Shown here: positions 11,601 through 23,119 of the stretch, one piece after another | How the letters are laid out: each line of letters begins with the position of its first letter | Numbering within the stretch: position 1 is the stretch's first letter | Source: Paraspadella gotoi | Taxonomy: Eukaryota; Chaetognatha | Length of the DNA stretch: 64,000 bases | Direction of reading: 5' to 3' | NCBI GenBank assembly: GCA_051294375.1 | Contig: CM119268.1 | Coordinates: forward strand, 9,312,718 to 9,376,717 | Translations under genes and position numbers: made by a program | The notes under the pieces: generated by a model | What the model saw: only the letters and a program-made list of their open reading frames with translations | What the model was told of the DNA's origin: nothing | Database searches by the model: none

Positions 11601-12288
11601 ACTTTTCGACGAGCTGCTCAACGATCGTATTAAGACGACGTCGTCGTCGGGCGAATCTTGGACGAGATCCTCACGAAATAAGTTGGAAGACGCCTTGAGC
11701 GAACTCCACGCGGAACCACCCTACACTACCATTCTCGATCCACCTCCGCCGCCTCTTCCTTCCGCGTCCCAGCCACAAATAGAGCCTGCGTCGCGGTTGT
11801 CAGACGAGAAGGAATCTTTGAAAGAAACCTCGGAAGTGATTATGGAGGAGCCTCCTTACACGCAAATCCCAGCAGCGAACGCTTCCGTATCGGTCGCTGC
11901 CGTCTCTTCCGCTCCACCCACAGATCAATCCGGATTAAATCAAGGAGAACAACTAGTCTCTCCTGGAGGGCAGGACGTTCTGCCGCCCTCCGCTGACGAA
12001 TCGTTGGAGGGCGAACCGCCTTACACCAAGATCGTCACGGTCGGACCTCCGTCGACTTCGGTTCTCGACGGACGTTCCGCAGTGGACTCCGCTCGCACCC
12101 TCAGGGACTCAGCCGTTGCGCCTCGGACGGGAAACGCAGTTGGCGAACACGCCTCGGTTATATATCTCCTGTCCTCTTCGTCCAATCCACAACCACCATC
12201 GTCGACTAATCGGCGACCTGCTTCCGCCAGTCACGTGACTACCATTGAAATTACGGGCGACAACCATTTGATTCACGGAAACATGTGA
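4540..12288 (+). CDS. Single-pass transmembrane adaptor with ~20 tyrosine motifs (PAG/LAT-like), 11 exons
   Basis: Predicted plasma-membrane scaffold for SH2 proteins. Exons: 4540-4637, 6785-6918, 7012-7240, 7318-7476, 7564-7797, 9848-9993, 10058-10162, 10322-10441, 10519-10677, 10759-10952, 11290-12288; 858 residues, phases consistent. Residues about 9-29 form one hydrophobic helix after a very short outer end, followed by CVCQRFKRK: a likely palmitoylated Cys pair and a basic stop-transfer. The rest is a long disordered tail with tyrosines in YxxV/I/L/P contexts, including Y125 (YDLI), Y150 (YSSV), Y165 (YAKV), Y211 (YSRI), Y223 (YFKV), Y236 (YAHV), Y274 (YAEI), Y469 (YVII), Y503 (YQNV, Grb2-type), Y524 (YAKV), Y599 (YSTV), Y609 (YSEV), Y671 (PPYTTI), Y716 (PPYTQI) and Y771 (PPYTKI). 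Layout resembles vertebrate PAG1/Cbp, LAT and LAX1, but I see no alignable orthology. A DIRS-like element sits in intron 1 and another repeat in intron 5. Exon 10 could alternatively read into a stop at 10963. Confidence 0.75.
4671..4811 (+). repeat. Left inverted terminal repeat of DIRS-like element A
   Basis: Matches the reverse complement of 6562-6704 almost perfectly over about 140 bp, from GTTCTTCCCCACCAACAAG to GACACGAGACAGAATCAC. Only the outermost bases differ between ends: the left ends in TTCTATCATGTA and the right has about 40 extra bases. Confidence 0.9.
5210..6560 (+). pseudogene. gag-like region of DIRS-like element A (possibly spliced)
   Basis: A short N-terminal part (about 5210-5405) rich in proline, then an amphipathic segment (frame of MPLQMEAVLQISNALSSVRR), ends at a good donor CGGCG|GTGAGTTC near 5406. 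The internal complementary region follows. The main block starts about 5830 and contains FDAVRKDSKTTRAF, HAVLFVAEALRL and LSCRRCPF. The same order is found in element B at 39400-39640, which argues that it is real coding sequence. No domain beyond DIRS-type gag resemblance is recognised. The frame breaks around 6120-6200, so the reading frame is probably damaged. Confidence 0.5.
5546..5633. repeat. Internal complementary region (ICR) of DIRS-like element A
   Basis: The 5' half is the reverse complement of the left end of the element, and the 3' half (from AATT at 5580-5583) is the reverse complement of the right end, up to the CCCCACCAACAA stretch. It is therefore the exact antisense of a left/right end junction, as expected for the template used to close a DIRS circle. 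It lies about 0.9 kb from the 5' end. Confidence 0.9.
6562..6704 (-). repeat. Right inverted terminal repeat of DIRS-like element A
   Basis: Reverse complement of 4671-4811. It is followed outward by CATGAAGAATCCC, the palindrome GGTTCCACTTGGAACC and the terminal ATAAATT. Confidence 0.9.
7826..9120. repeat. Inverted-repeat element, family 3, copy 1 (in adaptor intron 5)
   Basis: Ends are inverted copies of about 13 bp: ATCTCGTCAGACG (7831-7843) and CGTCTGGCGAGAT near 9098-9110. A relative lies at about 23120-24595. Shared internal landmarks are a cgtcgtcgtcac block, two blocks resembling CTCTGCAGCGGCTGTCCAG, CT-rich tracts and an array of about 18-bp units. The purine-rich ORF at 7972-8175 is simple-sequence DNA, not a convincing gene. 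Confidence 0.6.
8815..9055. repeat. Minisatellite, ~18-bp unit
   Basis: Degenerate array of units like GGTTATCATCGCATCAAT, drifting to GGTTATCAGAGCATTAAT. The same motif is amplified in the family 3 copy at 24180-24520. Confidence 0.8.
9121..9847. other. AT-rich remainder of adaptor intron 5
   Basis: No gene is seen. Contains a short (ATT)n run near 9689-9712. ORFs on the - strand here are low-complexity and unsupported. The intron ends at TTGATTTCAG (9838-9847) before exon 6 of the adaptor gene. Confidence 0.5.
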
Positions 12289-13069
12289 TATGGCTTTGAA
12301 GATATTTCACAGACTACAGTGAAGTTGATTTCGTTTTTGTTTGCCTCTTCTATTCCCATTTTTCAATTTTCTTTATCGTTGAAGGAAAAAAAATCCCACC
12401 AAAGAAATTTTGCTAATTTGTTATGTGCACGCTGAATTAAATTACGTTGCCGTTTCATGCACTGTCGCTCTAGTAGTATTTTTTTTATATCAATTTGCTA
12501 CTAATTTCAATTGCTCATAACCTTAATTAATCTTGTTTATATCGATAACCGATGTTGTGAAGTTTGAAATTTAAGTGATCGCGTTTACCCCTGTACTACC
12601 CTCCCTAATCCTATTTATTAACCTTGAAAATGCCATAGATACTTAGTGTAATTTTGACTCCAGTTGTTGCCATTTTTTGTCTTGTGAATTTAGAGCATCA
12701 TTCGTTGCCTGTCGAGTCGGGATTAATTTTTGTTTTGTGTGTATGATTTATCGTCTCTCTCCTAAATCGTGAGCGTTTCGTAAATTTGAGTCAGCTGATT
12801 AGTACTAAGTCTATAATCATTTGAACCTAATTAAACATGAGTGTCGAATCGACTTTCTAATTTTATCAGTTGTCGTTTGCTTTATTATGTTACATTGGGT
12901 TACCGGTCTGTTCTCTGTTATCTTCAGACCGCTTGAGGTGAAGGATGTAAATTCTATTTTTAAATTTACACACACGACTTTGTGTATACGTAACATGAAC
13001 ATTTTGACGGAAATGTTTTTCCTTTATTCTCTTCATTTTACTGGTTTTTATTATTTTTTTTTTCTTACC
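12289..13069. other. Intergenic region between adaptor gene and NSRP1
   Basis: AT-rich with no supported gene. The T-rich stretch ending TTTCTTACCAG (AG at 13070-13071) is a splice acceptor 10 bp before the NSRP1 ATG, so part of this region is either a 5'-UTR intron or an outron. Confidence 0.45.
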
Positions 13070-13081
13070 AGGTTTAGAAAT

Positions 13082-14476
13082 ATGATTTCGGGAACCAGTA
13101 AAAAAGGCTACGGCCTGTTTGTTCCTAAGTCGAATACATCGCTGCCTTTGAGAACGAAAGCTTCGGCGGCTTTCTCTCAAAATGACTCGGATTCGGATGG
13201 AAATGACGACGGCGGAGATAAGAAACGCAGCGCCATTTTCGGAACTCGGAAGTCGGAGTTCGAGGCAAAATTGAAGAAGCAGCAGGAGATCGAGATCGAG
13301 AAAGCTATTTCCGAAGACCCCACAGTTTTCGAGTACGACTCAATCTATGACGACTTGGATCCTCTAAAGGTTTTCATATATGAAATAGGATAGCTGTTAA
13401 AAATTTCGTAATAATTTTTTAATGAAATAGGATAGCTGTTAAAAATTTCGTAATATTTTTTAATAAAAAGTCGTGATAGTGTCTCCTTTGTGTTTGTCAC
13501 TTTACCTACGCGAATTCAGAAGGAGCGCGACCCTAAGACCCGTCGCCAGCGAGAAGGTCTCGACCGAAAGCCAAAGTACATTGAAGGCCTCTTAGCAGCC
13601 GCAGAAAAAAGGAAGAAGGACAACGAGAGACGCGTCGAGCGAAAGGTCCACGCGGAGCGCAACGCCGAGGGCGACGAGTTCGCCGACAAGGAACAGTTCG
13701 TCACTTCCGCCTACAAAAAGAAGATGCAAGAGTTGGCCGAACTGGAACACGAAGAGCGGTTGCAGGAGGCCAAGGAAGCCGCCGAAGACGTGACTAAACG
13801 GAGTGACCTCACGGGTTTTTATCGCCATATGCTGGAGAAGCGGGTCGAGGCGAGAACCGGCGCTAACGTCGCCGTCAAAGTAGAACCAGTTGACAGAGTG
13901 GATTCGCTCGAGGAGGCAAAGATACGCGGCAATGCGGAGAGTACCGATCACGATGATGACGACGTACCTCCGGCGAAGATGGCACGGATTGGGCCGAATA
14001 ATGATGTTGTTCGTCCCCGATCATTGTCTTCGTCTTCATCTCAAAATAACTCTGAACTTCAGTTGTCGGTAATGGATCGGAGAGGAGCTGAGAGGCGAGA
14101 GAGGGCGAGACTCGATTCGTCGTCTTCCGAGGAGGAAGAGGATGAGAACGAGGAGAACCACGAAAAGGAGAGAGAGAAAAATAAAGAACTGAAAAATACT
14201 GATACAAATGGGCAATCGGATTCGGACGAAGATGCAAACTCCGATTCTCATGACTTTGACGTTAAAAGAAAAACGACAACAAAGGAAAAGAAATCAATTA
14301 TCGGGGAGGTTAGTCAAGACGTAAAACCGGAATCCGCGACGAAAATGTCTCTTGAAAAGAAATACGCCAAACGGACGGTTGGTGCTGTTTTTGATGCTGC
14401 CCAAAAAGCTTATTTGGAGAGAAAATTACAGAGACTCAGATCCGGTTACTCTGTAATCGATAAAAATGAAGATTGA
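13082..14476 (+). CDS. NSRP1: Nuclear speckle splicing regulatory protein 1 homologue
   Basis: Nuclear protein that influences alternative splice-site choice. Exons 13082-13369 and 13520-14476, phase 0, 414 residues. Family hallmarks in order: YGLFVPK at the N-terminus; AISEDPTVFEYDSIYDDL (about 75-92); DRKPKYIEGLL; an Arg/Lys/Glu-rich helix; DKEQFVTSAYKKKMQE; and DVTKRSDLTGFYRHML. The remaining half is acidic and Ser-rich (poly-Asp, poly-Glu, SSSSEEEEDE), as in other NSRP1 proteins. An AG acceptor directly precedes the ATG. The 150-bp intron contains a short direct repeat (ATAGGATAGCTGTTAAAAAT at about 13386 and again about 45 bp later). Confidence 0.92.
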
Positions 14477-14843
14477 GAGTTACCGTCTGTTTGATCTAAT
14501 AACATTTGAATTTTTGTCCCAGTGTCTTTCTTTTTTCTTTTTTTTTTTTTTTTTTTTTTTTTTGCTTTATAATTTTCGAAACCTTATTAATAAATTACAT
14601 ATTTTAACATTTAGGTTAATGATTAGAGAATCCTTAGTGTTGTCTTAATTGCTCACAAACGCAATTTACTCACTATGAAAATATCACAAGAAAAGATCTC
14701 TTATACCAAGTTATTTATAACTTTACTTAATTTATATTCAATACCAAAAAGAACAATCTTTTTGGGGGTCAATAATTGTCGACATGATCTCCTTTGTTAA
14801 ATCTTGAGCGCAGCCTCGTTTTGAGGCTAAATTATCGGTTATT
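14477..14843. other. NSRP1 3' region and intergenic spacer
   Basis: A T-tract of about 25 bases at 14537-14562 and an AATAAA at about 14589-14594 (candidate poly(A) signal for NSRP1). No other feature is seen. Confidence 0.45.
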
Positions 14844-17800
14844 ATGGCAACACATGGCACAGCGTTGGCGTCGGGAGTCCCTTCGGCGTCCTTTCGGGTC
14901 CCGGACATGAGCCCATTGTTAACTTACGGAACTGTCCCGTCTTTGGAAAATTTCGATTTTTTTTTGGGCGAACTCGATCGACTGTTAGAGGAAAATTCGC
15001 GCAAACTTGATACAACAGTCACAGATATTCTCCGTATCACGAACGAAGTGAGTTTTTGTTAAGTGCTCGTTTCCTTGGTAAATTTGTAAAGCTTACTTCT
15101 CTCCTGTTAGTTGCCAAACATGACTCGTTTCGGTTCCCCCACGGAATCTTTGGATCACATGTTGAGCAGTCGCGCTCTCGATCACGCCGGATGCAATCCT
15201 CGACCTTCGGATGTCTGCCAATTTTTGAAAAAGATTCTTAAGCTCCTTGAGAAATATCAAGGTTAGTTTACTTTATGTATGAATTTTTCATTATTTCAAT
15301 AGTTTCATACATTCTGTCCTTTTACAATCAATTTGATTCACCAGGCTGCGAAGACTCTCTGTTGCAAAGTGTCCTCAAAATGGCTGCCGCCGAGGGTCTT
15401 ACGTTGCCACTCAAGGCGTCGTCCGGGCCCGAGACAGGAGGATTGCTCAGTCAAGTTCCGCCCGATGACTCCTCGTTCACCTCAGAAAGGTAAATGTAAA
15501 TAAATAAATAATAAATTAATAATAATTGAATAATGAATACATAAATAAATTCAATTAATTCGAGCTTGAAAAAAAATGTCGTTCAATGTTTTCTACTTCA
15601 GTACTTTTCAATCAACGAAACATTCGTACGCAAAAGAGCAAATGACTTGTGACGGATTGTGGAATGAGGTTTCTTCGCGTTTTCGGTAGGAAAAGTTCTG
15701 TATTTGATGGGATGTATACATATATATTATATAGTATATACACATTCGTCGCGTTGATATACAAAATTCTTGCTTATCAGCCGATTTTACGTGGATCGTC
15801 TCCAATTGGGAATGTTGCAACAACCAACTGGCTTCAAGTCTTTGGGGCTTCGGTCGACGCCTGAAATTATCGTTTACGACGACCTAAGATTGCATTCGCT
15901 TCAGTCCCTCAGCGCTCTTTATCCCACCCACGACGTGTGGACCAAATACTGCAGCATCCGACGACAACACCTGAGACGCGTCATATCTGATCAACTATTT
16001 GTCGATCACACCAACACCCCGTCGCCGCCTACGGCTTTAGCTCAACAAAATTCTTCCTCTTCTAACTCTTCCGGTCAGAATGTTCAAAACAATCCCAACG
16101 CTTGTAGCAACAGAAAATCGTCACGAATACTGGCGCGATTCGAATCGGGAGACAGCGGCGATTCTAACGCCGCCTCTGTTACTATTATAGGTTCCGCCCC
16201 CCTCGTTGCTGGTGGCTCCACTGATAGAGGTCCGACATTTCCGGACCTTGTCGGATTAGGCCAGCAGTTCGAGGAAACTCTGTCCACTCTTTGTGGTCTG
16301 GCTCACGAGGACGTTCAAATGATATCGTCCTCGGGAATTTTTCGCAGTGTGTTACCCGATTTTGCCGCTGTGGACGCATTATACTTTGAAGCGGTGTGCG
16401 ACTGCGTCAAGGAGGTGGTTGATAAAATCGTCAGCACTCGCGAAAAGGTCGCCGTGGAGCACAAGGATCTCCTTAAGTCTCGCTCCGATTGGGGCATCTT
16501 GGTATCCCTTCGAAACAGTCTGAGGAGAGGTTATGGAGATCATTCGCGTAGTATGGACAGTCTGGTCATGGCATTCGTGACAGCTGGCCGACAAAACGGA
16601 GAAGTCGCGGCAACTCTTTCCGGCGCTGATTGCGACGCCGACGAAGCTACACCTTTGGCGCAGTCATTTGTAAACGGCAACGATCCTACCAAAGCTTCTG
16701 ATCCTTTGCCTCCGATCGACGCTTCTTTGTCTCACCTTCTTTTGGGGCCAGTGTTACGAATCGTTTCGTCCTTATTAGCTTTTGAGGCGCACCTGGACAG
16801 ACTTTTTCTCGAGTCGGTGGGTGAATTTCAAACGGGTACTCCCGGAAGAACAGGGCCAGCCACCTTAGGTTTAGCAAGGGGCGCCAATACTAAACCAAAA
16901 GGAGTTTTAAAACCCGTTCAAAGTCGCGCTAATCTTGGCTCGGAAACTCGTATGGAGGAAGATGACGAAGATGATGATGATGATGATATCGAATCGGCGC
17001 TTGACCGTCTCGAACATCCCGACGACGCGTCTACTCCTCTCGGCGATTCGACGCTAAACACAACGACGACTTCCAACGGCAATTTACTTTATGATTTTTC
17101 CAATTCCACGGTAGAGGCGGATTCCAGCTTGGAGGACTATTTTCAACTCAATGTTCTGCCGACGCTAAAAGTTAAGTCACAGAAGGGTACAATAGGTCAA
17201 AAATCATTCTCAGCGACTACGGGTTGTAAAAACTTGCCCGGCGGCGCTACCATTGTCAGAAACTCTCTAATGGACGTACGTCCCGTCCTAGAATGGCGAC
17301 CCGTTTTCAGTCGTCTGGTTCCTGACTTAACTTGGAGCGTCGAACATTTGCTCAAGGAAGGTTTCCTGCAGGTAAAATGATTCAATGAAAGCTCGAGTTT
17401 CACCGACCAGGGTTAGGGGGGTGTTTTGAACTAAGTTCGGAGAGGTGGCTGTCCTTGACAACTAACTTTCTGAGCTAATTTTGCGCTATCAAGACGAGAG
17501 GAATTCGTAGATAAATAGGGCAGAAGAGACGATGGCGCCGGTCAAAACGCTCATGAAATGAGGACGACAATATCTCGGCCAAGAGTTGAAGCCCAGGACT
17601 TGACGAAAATAAGTTCGTAAAAGAGGGATGGTGATGTTAGAAGTCCTGGGCAAATGATAACAAAACATTTAATACAAACTCAGCAAATATATATAAAGTT
17701 TAAAGGGTCTTTCTTACTTGTTTCTGAAGCCAAAATAGTAACAAAAGTTGTTTCTCTCACAAAAAAAGTTCACCAATCCAGCGATCACAAATAGTTTTTT

Positions 17801-20800
17801 ATTAAAAACCATTCGGAGATATCTAAACAGTAAAAAGTGAAACTGGACAGATTTGATAGTCCACGTCGATAAATCGTAATTAGAATTTATCGAAATCCGA
17901 TGAACCAATCAGAATCCTCCATGCACCGCCTCGGAATCTGTACTGAGGTCTATACTAAAATGCATAATCATAACTAAAGATGTCGCTTTGATCACTGAAA
18001 AGTTGGCAATTTCTTGCGTCAGTAAAAAAGAACAAAAGAGCATCGCGAAAAAATGAGAATTTAATTTTAAGGTTAATAGTAGTTTAGGGGTGGTTTAGGG
18101 TCATTAGATATTAATTTTATTAATATTTTTAAATGGTTTTTCAAAAGACCCCCAAAACCCCGGTCGGCGAAATTAAAATTTTGTCGAAAGTGAGGGACCA
18201 ACATGAATTCTTTTGTCAGATGTTAGACCTGGAAGAAGAAGCTTATGAAGACGCATGCGCCGGGTCCGGCGGCGCTAGCTCCACGTTCCAAATGAGTCGC
18301 GTTTGTGCGGATTTTCTGGGGCTCAGTGCCAGCGCCGTCGGTGCCGCTCCGGTTGCCGATGGGGAAAACGATCAAATTTTCGAAAAATCTTTTTCCTCAG
18401 AGGTGAGAAAGGAATGCAAAACAAATTTCTTTGACTTTGCTAATATATCTAGTGATTAATTATAGGCGATGGATTATCCCAAAAACGTTTCTCAAAATAT
18501 CGCAGCGGTGATCGAGATCGCGGATCGTCTCTTGCCGTTGGCTCAAGCAGGCATAGAAGGCAGCGTTTTTCAGGCGATTCGATCTTCTTTCGCCGACGCC
18601 CTATCTGCTAACGTCTCCCGGCTCGTTCTTTGGTTACGAGCATTGGTTAAGGACTGGCCAGAAAAATGTCCAACTCGATGCGTCTTGCAGATTTATGGAA
18701 GTGCTGCTGTCATTAGGAACCACTTGTTTCACTACGATTCTGTTTTGTCTTCGTCGTCGTCGTCGCAACAGAAATTAACTTTCGCGACGACCGTCAAAAC
18801 TGTATCGGATTTCCTGCGAGATCTAGAAGATTACTTGATTCAAGGGTTAACCAATCAGATTACCACCTGTGTGCTAATGGACGTCGAGGGCCAAAACTGG
18901 CAGGATACAAAGGCCTTTTTTGAGGGAGATCGTTGTTCGTACGCCATGCAAATGTGGTTGATTTATCTTCGCGCACTTTCTACCGATTTGTGGAACTTTT
19001 GCCCGGCACCTTTCGCGCGCCGGGTGCTCGCCTATGTTCTGGATTCTAGTGTCTCTACTATAGCTCAACGTTATGCCAGAGTGCAACCCTCCTTTCAACG
19101 ACTTTCTCAGTTTCGGAAGGACCTAACCGTGGTGCTGGCAACTCTTACAGAGTTTCTATCTTACGTCTCACCGACATCGACGGCCTACTTGAGCCCGATG
19201 TATTCGCATCATTGTAATCATCTCTCGGCCATTCACGACCGCGCTTCAGTGATTTTAGCTGAGCTCGTCGTTGTTTCTTGTCCGCTTGTCGATATTTATA
19301 AGGTCTTCAAAAGAGGTTTTCGCCGAAATGCTGGCTCTAAGTCAACATTGAACAAGATGGGTACCTCTGTAGCTACCAACTCTCAGCAAGAACAGTGCAA
19401 ATTTAATAAGTGCAAGGCCCATCAAGTACAGTGGATAGCATTATTACGACCCGAACTTCTTAGTCCTGTTTCGACGAATTTGTCGGCTTCCCCTGAATTC
19501 GCCATTCGTTGTTATGGAGATCTTCAAACCGCTTCTGCCGTTAACCTTCATCTAAAACTATTGGCGGCACAACCGTCCCCTTCGTGGCCAATGGTTGTGC
19601 ACGCGCTTATTTTAAAAGACTACACTTTGACAATTATGCTATTGACACAACCTGAATTAGGCGTGGAGTCGCCCAGCCTCCAATCGCATTCAAAGATAGT
19701 GGACCCAAAAAAAAAAATTCAATCCGGTTGCGGAGGAGTATTCTGTTGCGGAGAACTATACTCGAGTGATTCATTGATGTCGATGGAAACTCTCTGTTCA
19801 GCGACGACGCCATTTGTTCGTTCGATGGACTCCAATCCCTGTCACTCTTTTTTTCACGTTCTAAATCAACACTCTCCGCACGATCTTGAGGTTTTCGCCA
19901 AAGTTTTGATACCTGTGATTAACAACTCTAATACGTGGTACGTTTTTGATGCTAAAGCGATTCCCGGCCGAAGTTTCACCATTCCGAACTGGCTCGACGC
20001 TCTGTACTATCTTCTCCGTCCCCTCGTGACTGCTATTGTGGCCCCTTCATTGCGCGCGGTTCTCAATGGCCAGTCATCTTCCGCATTAACGATGAACTCA
20101 CGTGGCAAACAAGGTGTTGTCGGTGGCGTTCCTTTGCCATCTGACGTGGACATGGCGACTCTATGTTCAACGCTTACTGATTTGCCGTGCGGGTGTAAGC
20201 CCGCCTTTCATGAAACTGCCAAAGCAAAACACAATTTGCCACAACAGAAAACATCGGCCGATAACTTAATCCAACGTTGTTTGCAACTTCTTGCTGACAT
20301 TGTTGCCAACGTCTCACTCCTACTTCCTGCCCCCCTGGCGGTTTTCTGCCTAACTGCTCAAAAGGAGCTAAGCAAGCAAAGACAAAATGCTTTCAATAAC
20401 GGTAATCGTCAACTTGGAAGCTCACTTCCTAATCCTTCGCATGGATCTGTCGGTCTTCAGCTTCTAGCCAGCGCTGTTTTTAAGCATCTTTGTGATTCTA
20501 CATACTTAGAACAAGTTACGAATGTGGAAATTCGTCCTGTCTCCCGCGATTTACTTCGAGTCGTCGCTGATGCATTTTTTCATTCGCTAACCGCTGACCA
20601 CGAAGCAGTGAGCAGCAGTGCCTCTACTGCAGAAGTTGTCTCCAAACAAAAAAATATACCCAAATCAACTGCTGTTTTTCTCAAGGCCAATTGGGACTGG
20701 TTCCCTTCTAGAATTGAAACAGTCATCTCTAATGTGGAGCAAATTGCTTCTGCTCCGGTATTTGATCTCGATCCTCCTTCCATCTTTCCTGTCGCGTCGC

Positions 20801-21291
20801 TTGAGCTTTTTGACGAAGCGTTTTGCGAAGCATTAGCTTTTCAGATCCGCGAGTCTGGACAAGGAAGATTTGCTCTGAGACAGGTTTTCAACTTGTTATA
20901 CTCGAATCGATCGTGGGTTTCCAGTAAACTGGATGGTACTCCCTTAATGTCAAGTTGTCCTCTTTTTCATGTTCCGAGGGATACAGTACCTTCTATAGAT
21001 GTATCTACAACCTTGGATTATTTTCTTGAAGCGCCAGATTTTAATCCTTACCGAGACTTCGATGTTTTGCCGGGAAGCTCCGTTGGTGTAAATGATGAAC
21101 AGGTTTTTAATTATTCTTTTGATTTTCCAAAACTTCTTCACTCAAATTTAGGTTTAACAGAAACAGGGTTTCGTCATTTGCTACATAATAGACCTGACAT
21201 GCAAGATGGTGCTGTTCTAAGTGAAAATGAGAAAAAGCAAGTCAGCGTTCTTAAAGCGACTCTTGAGATGGAACCTTCTGAGGCCATTTAA
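14844..21291 (+). CDS. KIAA0825: KIAA0825-like protein (DUF4495 family), 7 exons
   Basis: Large, poorly characterised cytoplasmic-type protein; the human homologue has been linked to limb patterning (polydactyly). Exons 14844-15047, 15111-15261, 15345-15489, 15602-15685, 15781-17371, 18148-18402, 18466-21291; total 5,256 nt, 1,751 residues, phases consistent. Identification rests on short diagnostic stretches: a YDDLRLHSLQSLSALYP segment followed by a WTKY.SIR helix (exon 5 start), and VLEWRPVFSRLVPDL near the end of exon 5, which resemble the vertebrate KIAA0825 pattern. The protein is all-helical with Ser/Asn-rich linkers and an acidic DEDDDDDD patch (exon 5). It is longer than the roughly 1,275-residue human protein. 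No catalytic motif is visible. The last exon alone encodes about 941 residues. Confidence 0.65.
17372..18147. other. Large intron 5 of the KIAA0825-like gene
   Basis: 776-bp GT-AG intron, far longer than the neighbouring introns of 60-110 bp. Contains a small inverted pair, GCCCAGGACT near 17591 and AGTCCTGGGC near 17642, that could form a hairpin. No gene or recognisable transposon is seen. Confidence 0.5.
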
Positions 21292-23119
21292 ATTGTACAC
21301 ACGTTTTAAGTTATAGGTTATAAGTTATAGGTAATACTGTTAATAGTCATAAGTCTAAAATACCTCTAAAATTGCCTACATAATATGTTAATTACTGTCA
21401 CGGGCAGCAGTGGGTTAACTGATTCACTTTCCCATATTCACGATTCTGTAATAATTTATCAGGAGAGAACAATGCGGCATGAACCACAACTATAAAGTAC
21501 TCAACTCGTCTGATGTAACTCAAAATAGATATAGGGGGAAAAAGGGAAATGACCAATTAAATATTTTATTTATCAATAACTTATTGATAAATTTGTCATT
21601 AAATAAACATTTCATTCATGAGTATTTCCACTAAAATTTATAAGCGTTTCCAAAAGAGTTTCTTCCTGACATCAGCCTCACAATTAAAAATTTTCATTTA
21701 GATATTTGTAAATAAAACTCGTTGGTAAACAAAACATTTTGTTTTCTCTATACTTTTCTAACGGAAATATTTCATTTGTTTTAGAATTTTCTTCAGCGCA
21801 ATGTGTTGAAGGAGAACAGGAAAAAGAGTCGAAACATGTCTGTTTCTTAGTAATACAAACTTTTTTCTCTCTAAACATTCCGATATGAAACAATGAAAAA
21901 CAGCGTAGTGTAACGTTTGTAAAACGTTGGTTTTATATGTTTGTATCGAAAAAAACCGTTGTCGTTATCTGAGAAATTCTTTACAGATGTTACTGTAGGG
22001 ATTGATACGGCATTGATTAATTAGTGATTGATACGCCATTGATTGGTTTGGGATTTCTTATGTTATATTATATTTCTTATGTTTTTTATGTTTCATTACT
22101 GTAATCAAGAAGATATTTAGAATGGTCTTTTTTTAGCTAATTTAAAATTTTATGCAAACAATTTCAACTGAGAATAGTAATTAAATAAAACACAAAATGA
22201 AACTTAAACAATAAAACGTCCAGTTGTTATTTAACTAAATAAATAATTATAAATTATCTTTATTAGATATTTAAGGGGTAGTAAATATTTTTTGTTGTTG
22301 CTACATTGTTTCATCTTTTTTTCTCATTTTTTCATCTATTTATCTTCTTTGTTGATAGTCAAGGTCATATACAATGTCTAGTAAAGGAAAACGTACGCAT
22401 GAGTTATGAGTAATTGGGTCAGGAACAAAATTAGGAGAACGTCTCGCCACGTTATTTTTCATTGTCATATTTAAGAAGTACCACCAGAATTTTTTTAAAA
22501 CTTAAACCTGAAGTGACCGAGATGAGAGAGGGTCGCCATGCCTCACTGTGAGTGTGCATAGCCCCCACTCTTAGTGTGCCCAGTGGGTCTGGGAGATTTT
22601 TCCTTCAGTTGCCTTGCTTTCCGGAACTTCTGAACACTCTTTTTGTAAGGACTGTTCCGACCATGGCTAGAACCCGTGACCATTGGGTTCGGAGATGAAG
22701 CATTAGCCCAGTGCACTATTACGGCGCTGATGGAAGGAACTCTCATATCCAACGGGTAGTGATATTACAGACCGCTGACCAACTGATCTCCAAAATCTCT
22801 TTCAAACCTGAAGACATTCTTACCATTTTAAACCCAGTTGTTTTTACCTATAATATCAGTGATTTTGATTAATGGTGTCAAATTTAGCCAAGTTAATTTT
22901 GTGGTCTTGTTTGAGGAACCTTCCAAAGTTCGAGCACATGTAGTTTAAAACCAAATTATTCCTTGTTTGTACAATCACGTGCAAAAAAACTAGCCACTTT
23001 ATTTTAACCCTTAAAAATATCTTTGTAATTTTTAAATTTTTTTTTAAATTTTAAAAATTAAAATTTATTAAAAGATAAATTTTATTAAAATCGAGCTATT
23101 TATTTAGGAGCAATGATTT
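21292..23119. other. Gene-free AT-rich region downstream of the KIAA0825-like gene
   Basis: Only low-complexity or short ORFs. A duplicated GATTGATACGSCATTGATT motif occurs at about 21999 and 22026. A more complex, GC-richer block at 22510-22800 is described separately. Confidence 0.5.
22545..22795 (-). repeat. Possible tRNA-derived SINE (minus strand)
   Basis: Read on the minus strand, the block begins GAGATCAGTTGGTCAGCGGT (22772-22791), which resembles a tRNA D-arm/A box. About 100 nt later comes GGTCACGGGTTCTAGCC (22666-22682), which resembles a B box. The spacing is longer than in a tRNA gene and no cloverleaf is obvious, so a pol III-derived repeat is more likely than a functional tRNA. 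No second copy is seen in the window. Confidence 0.3.
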
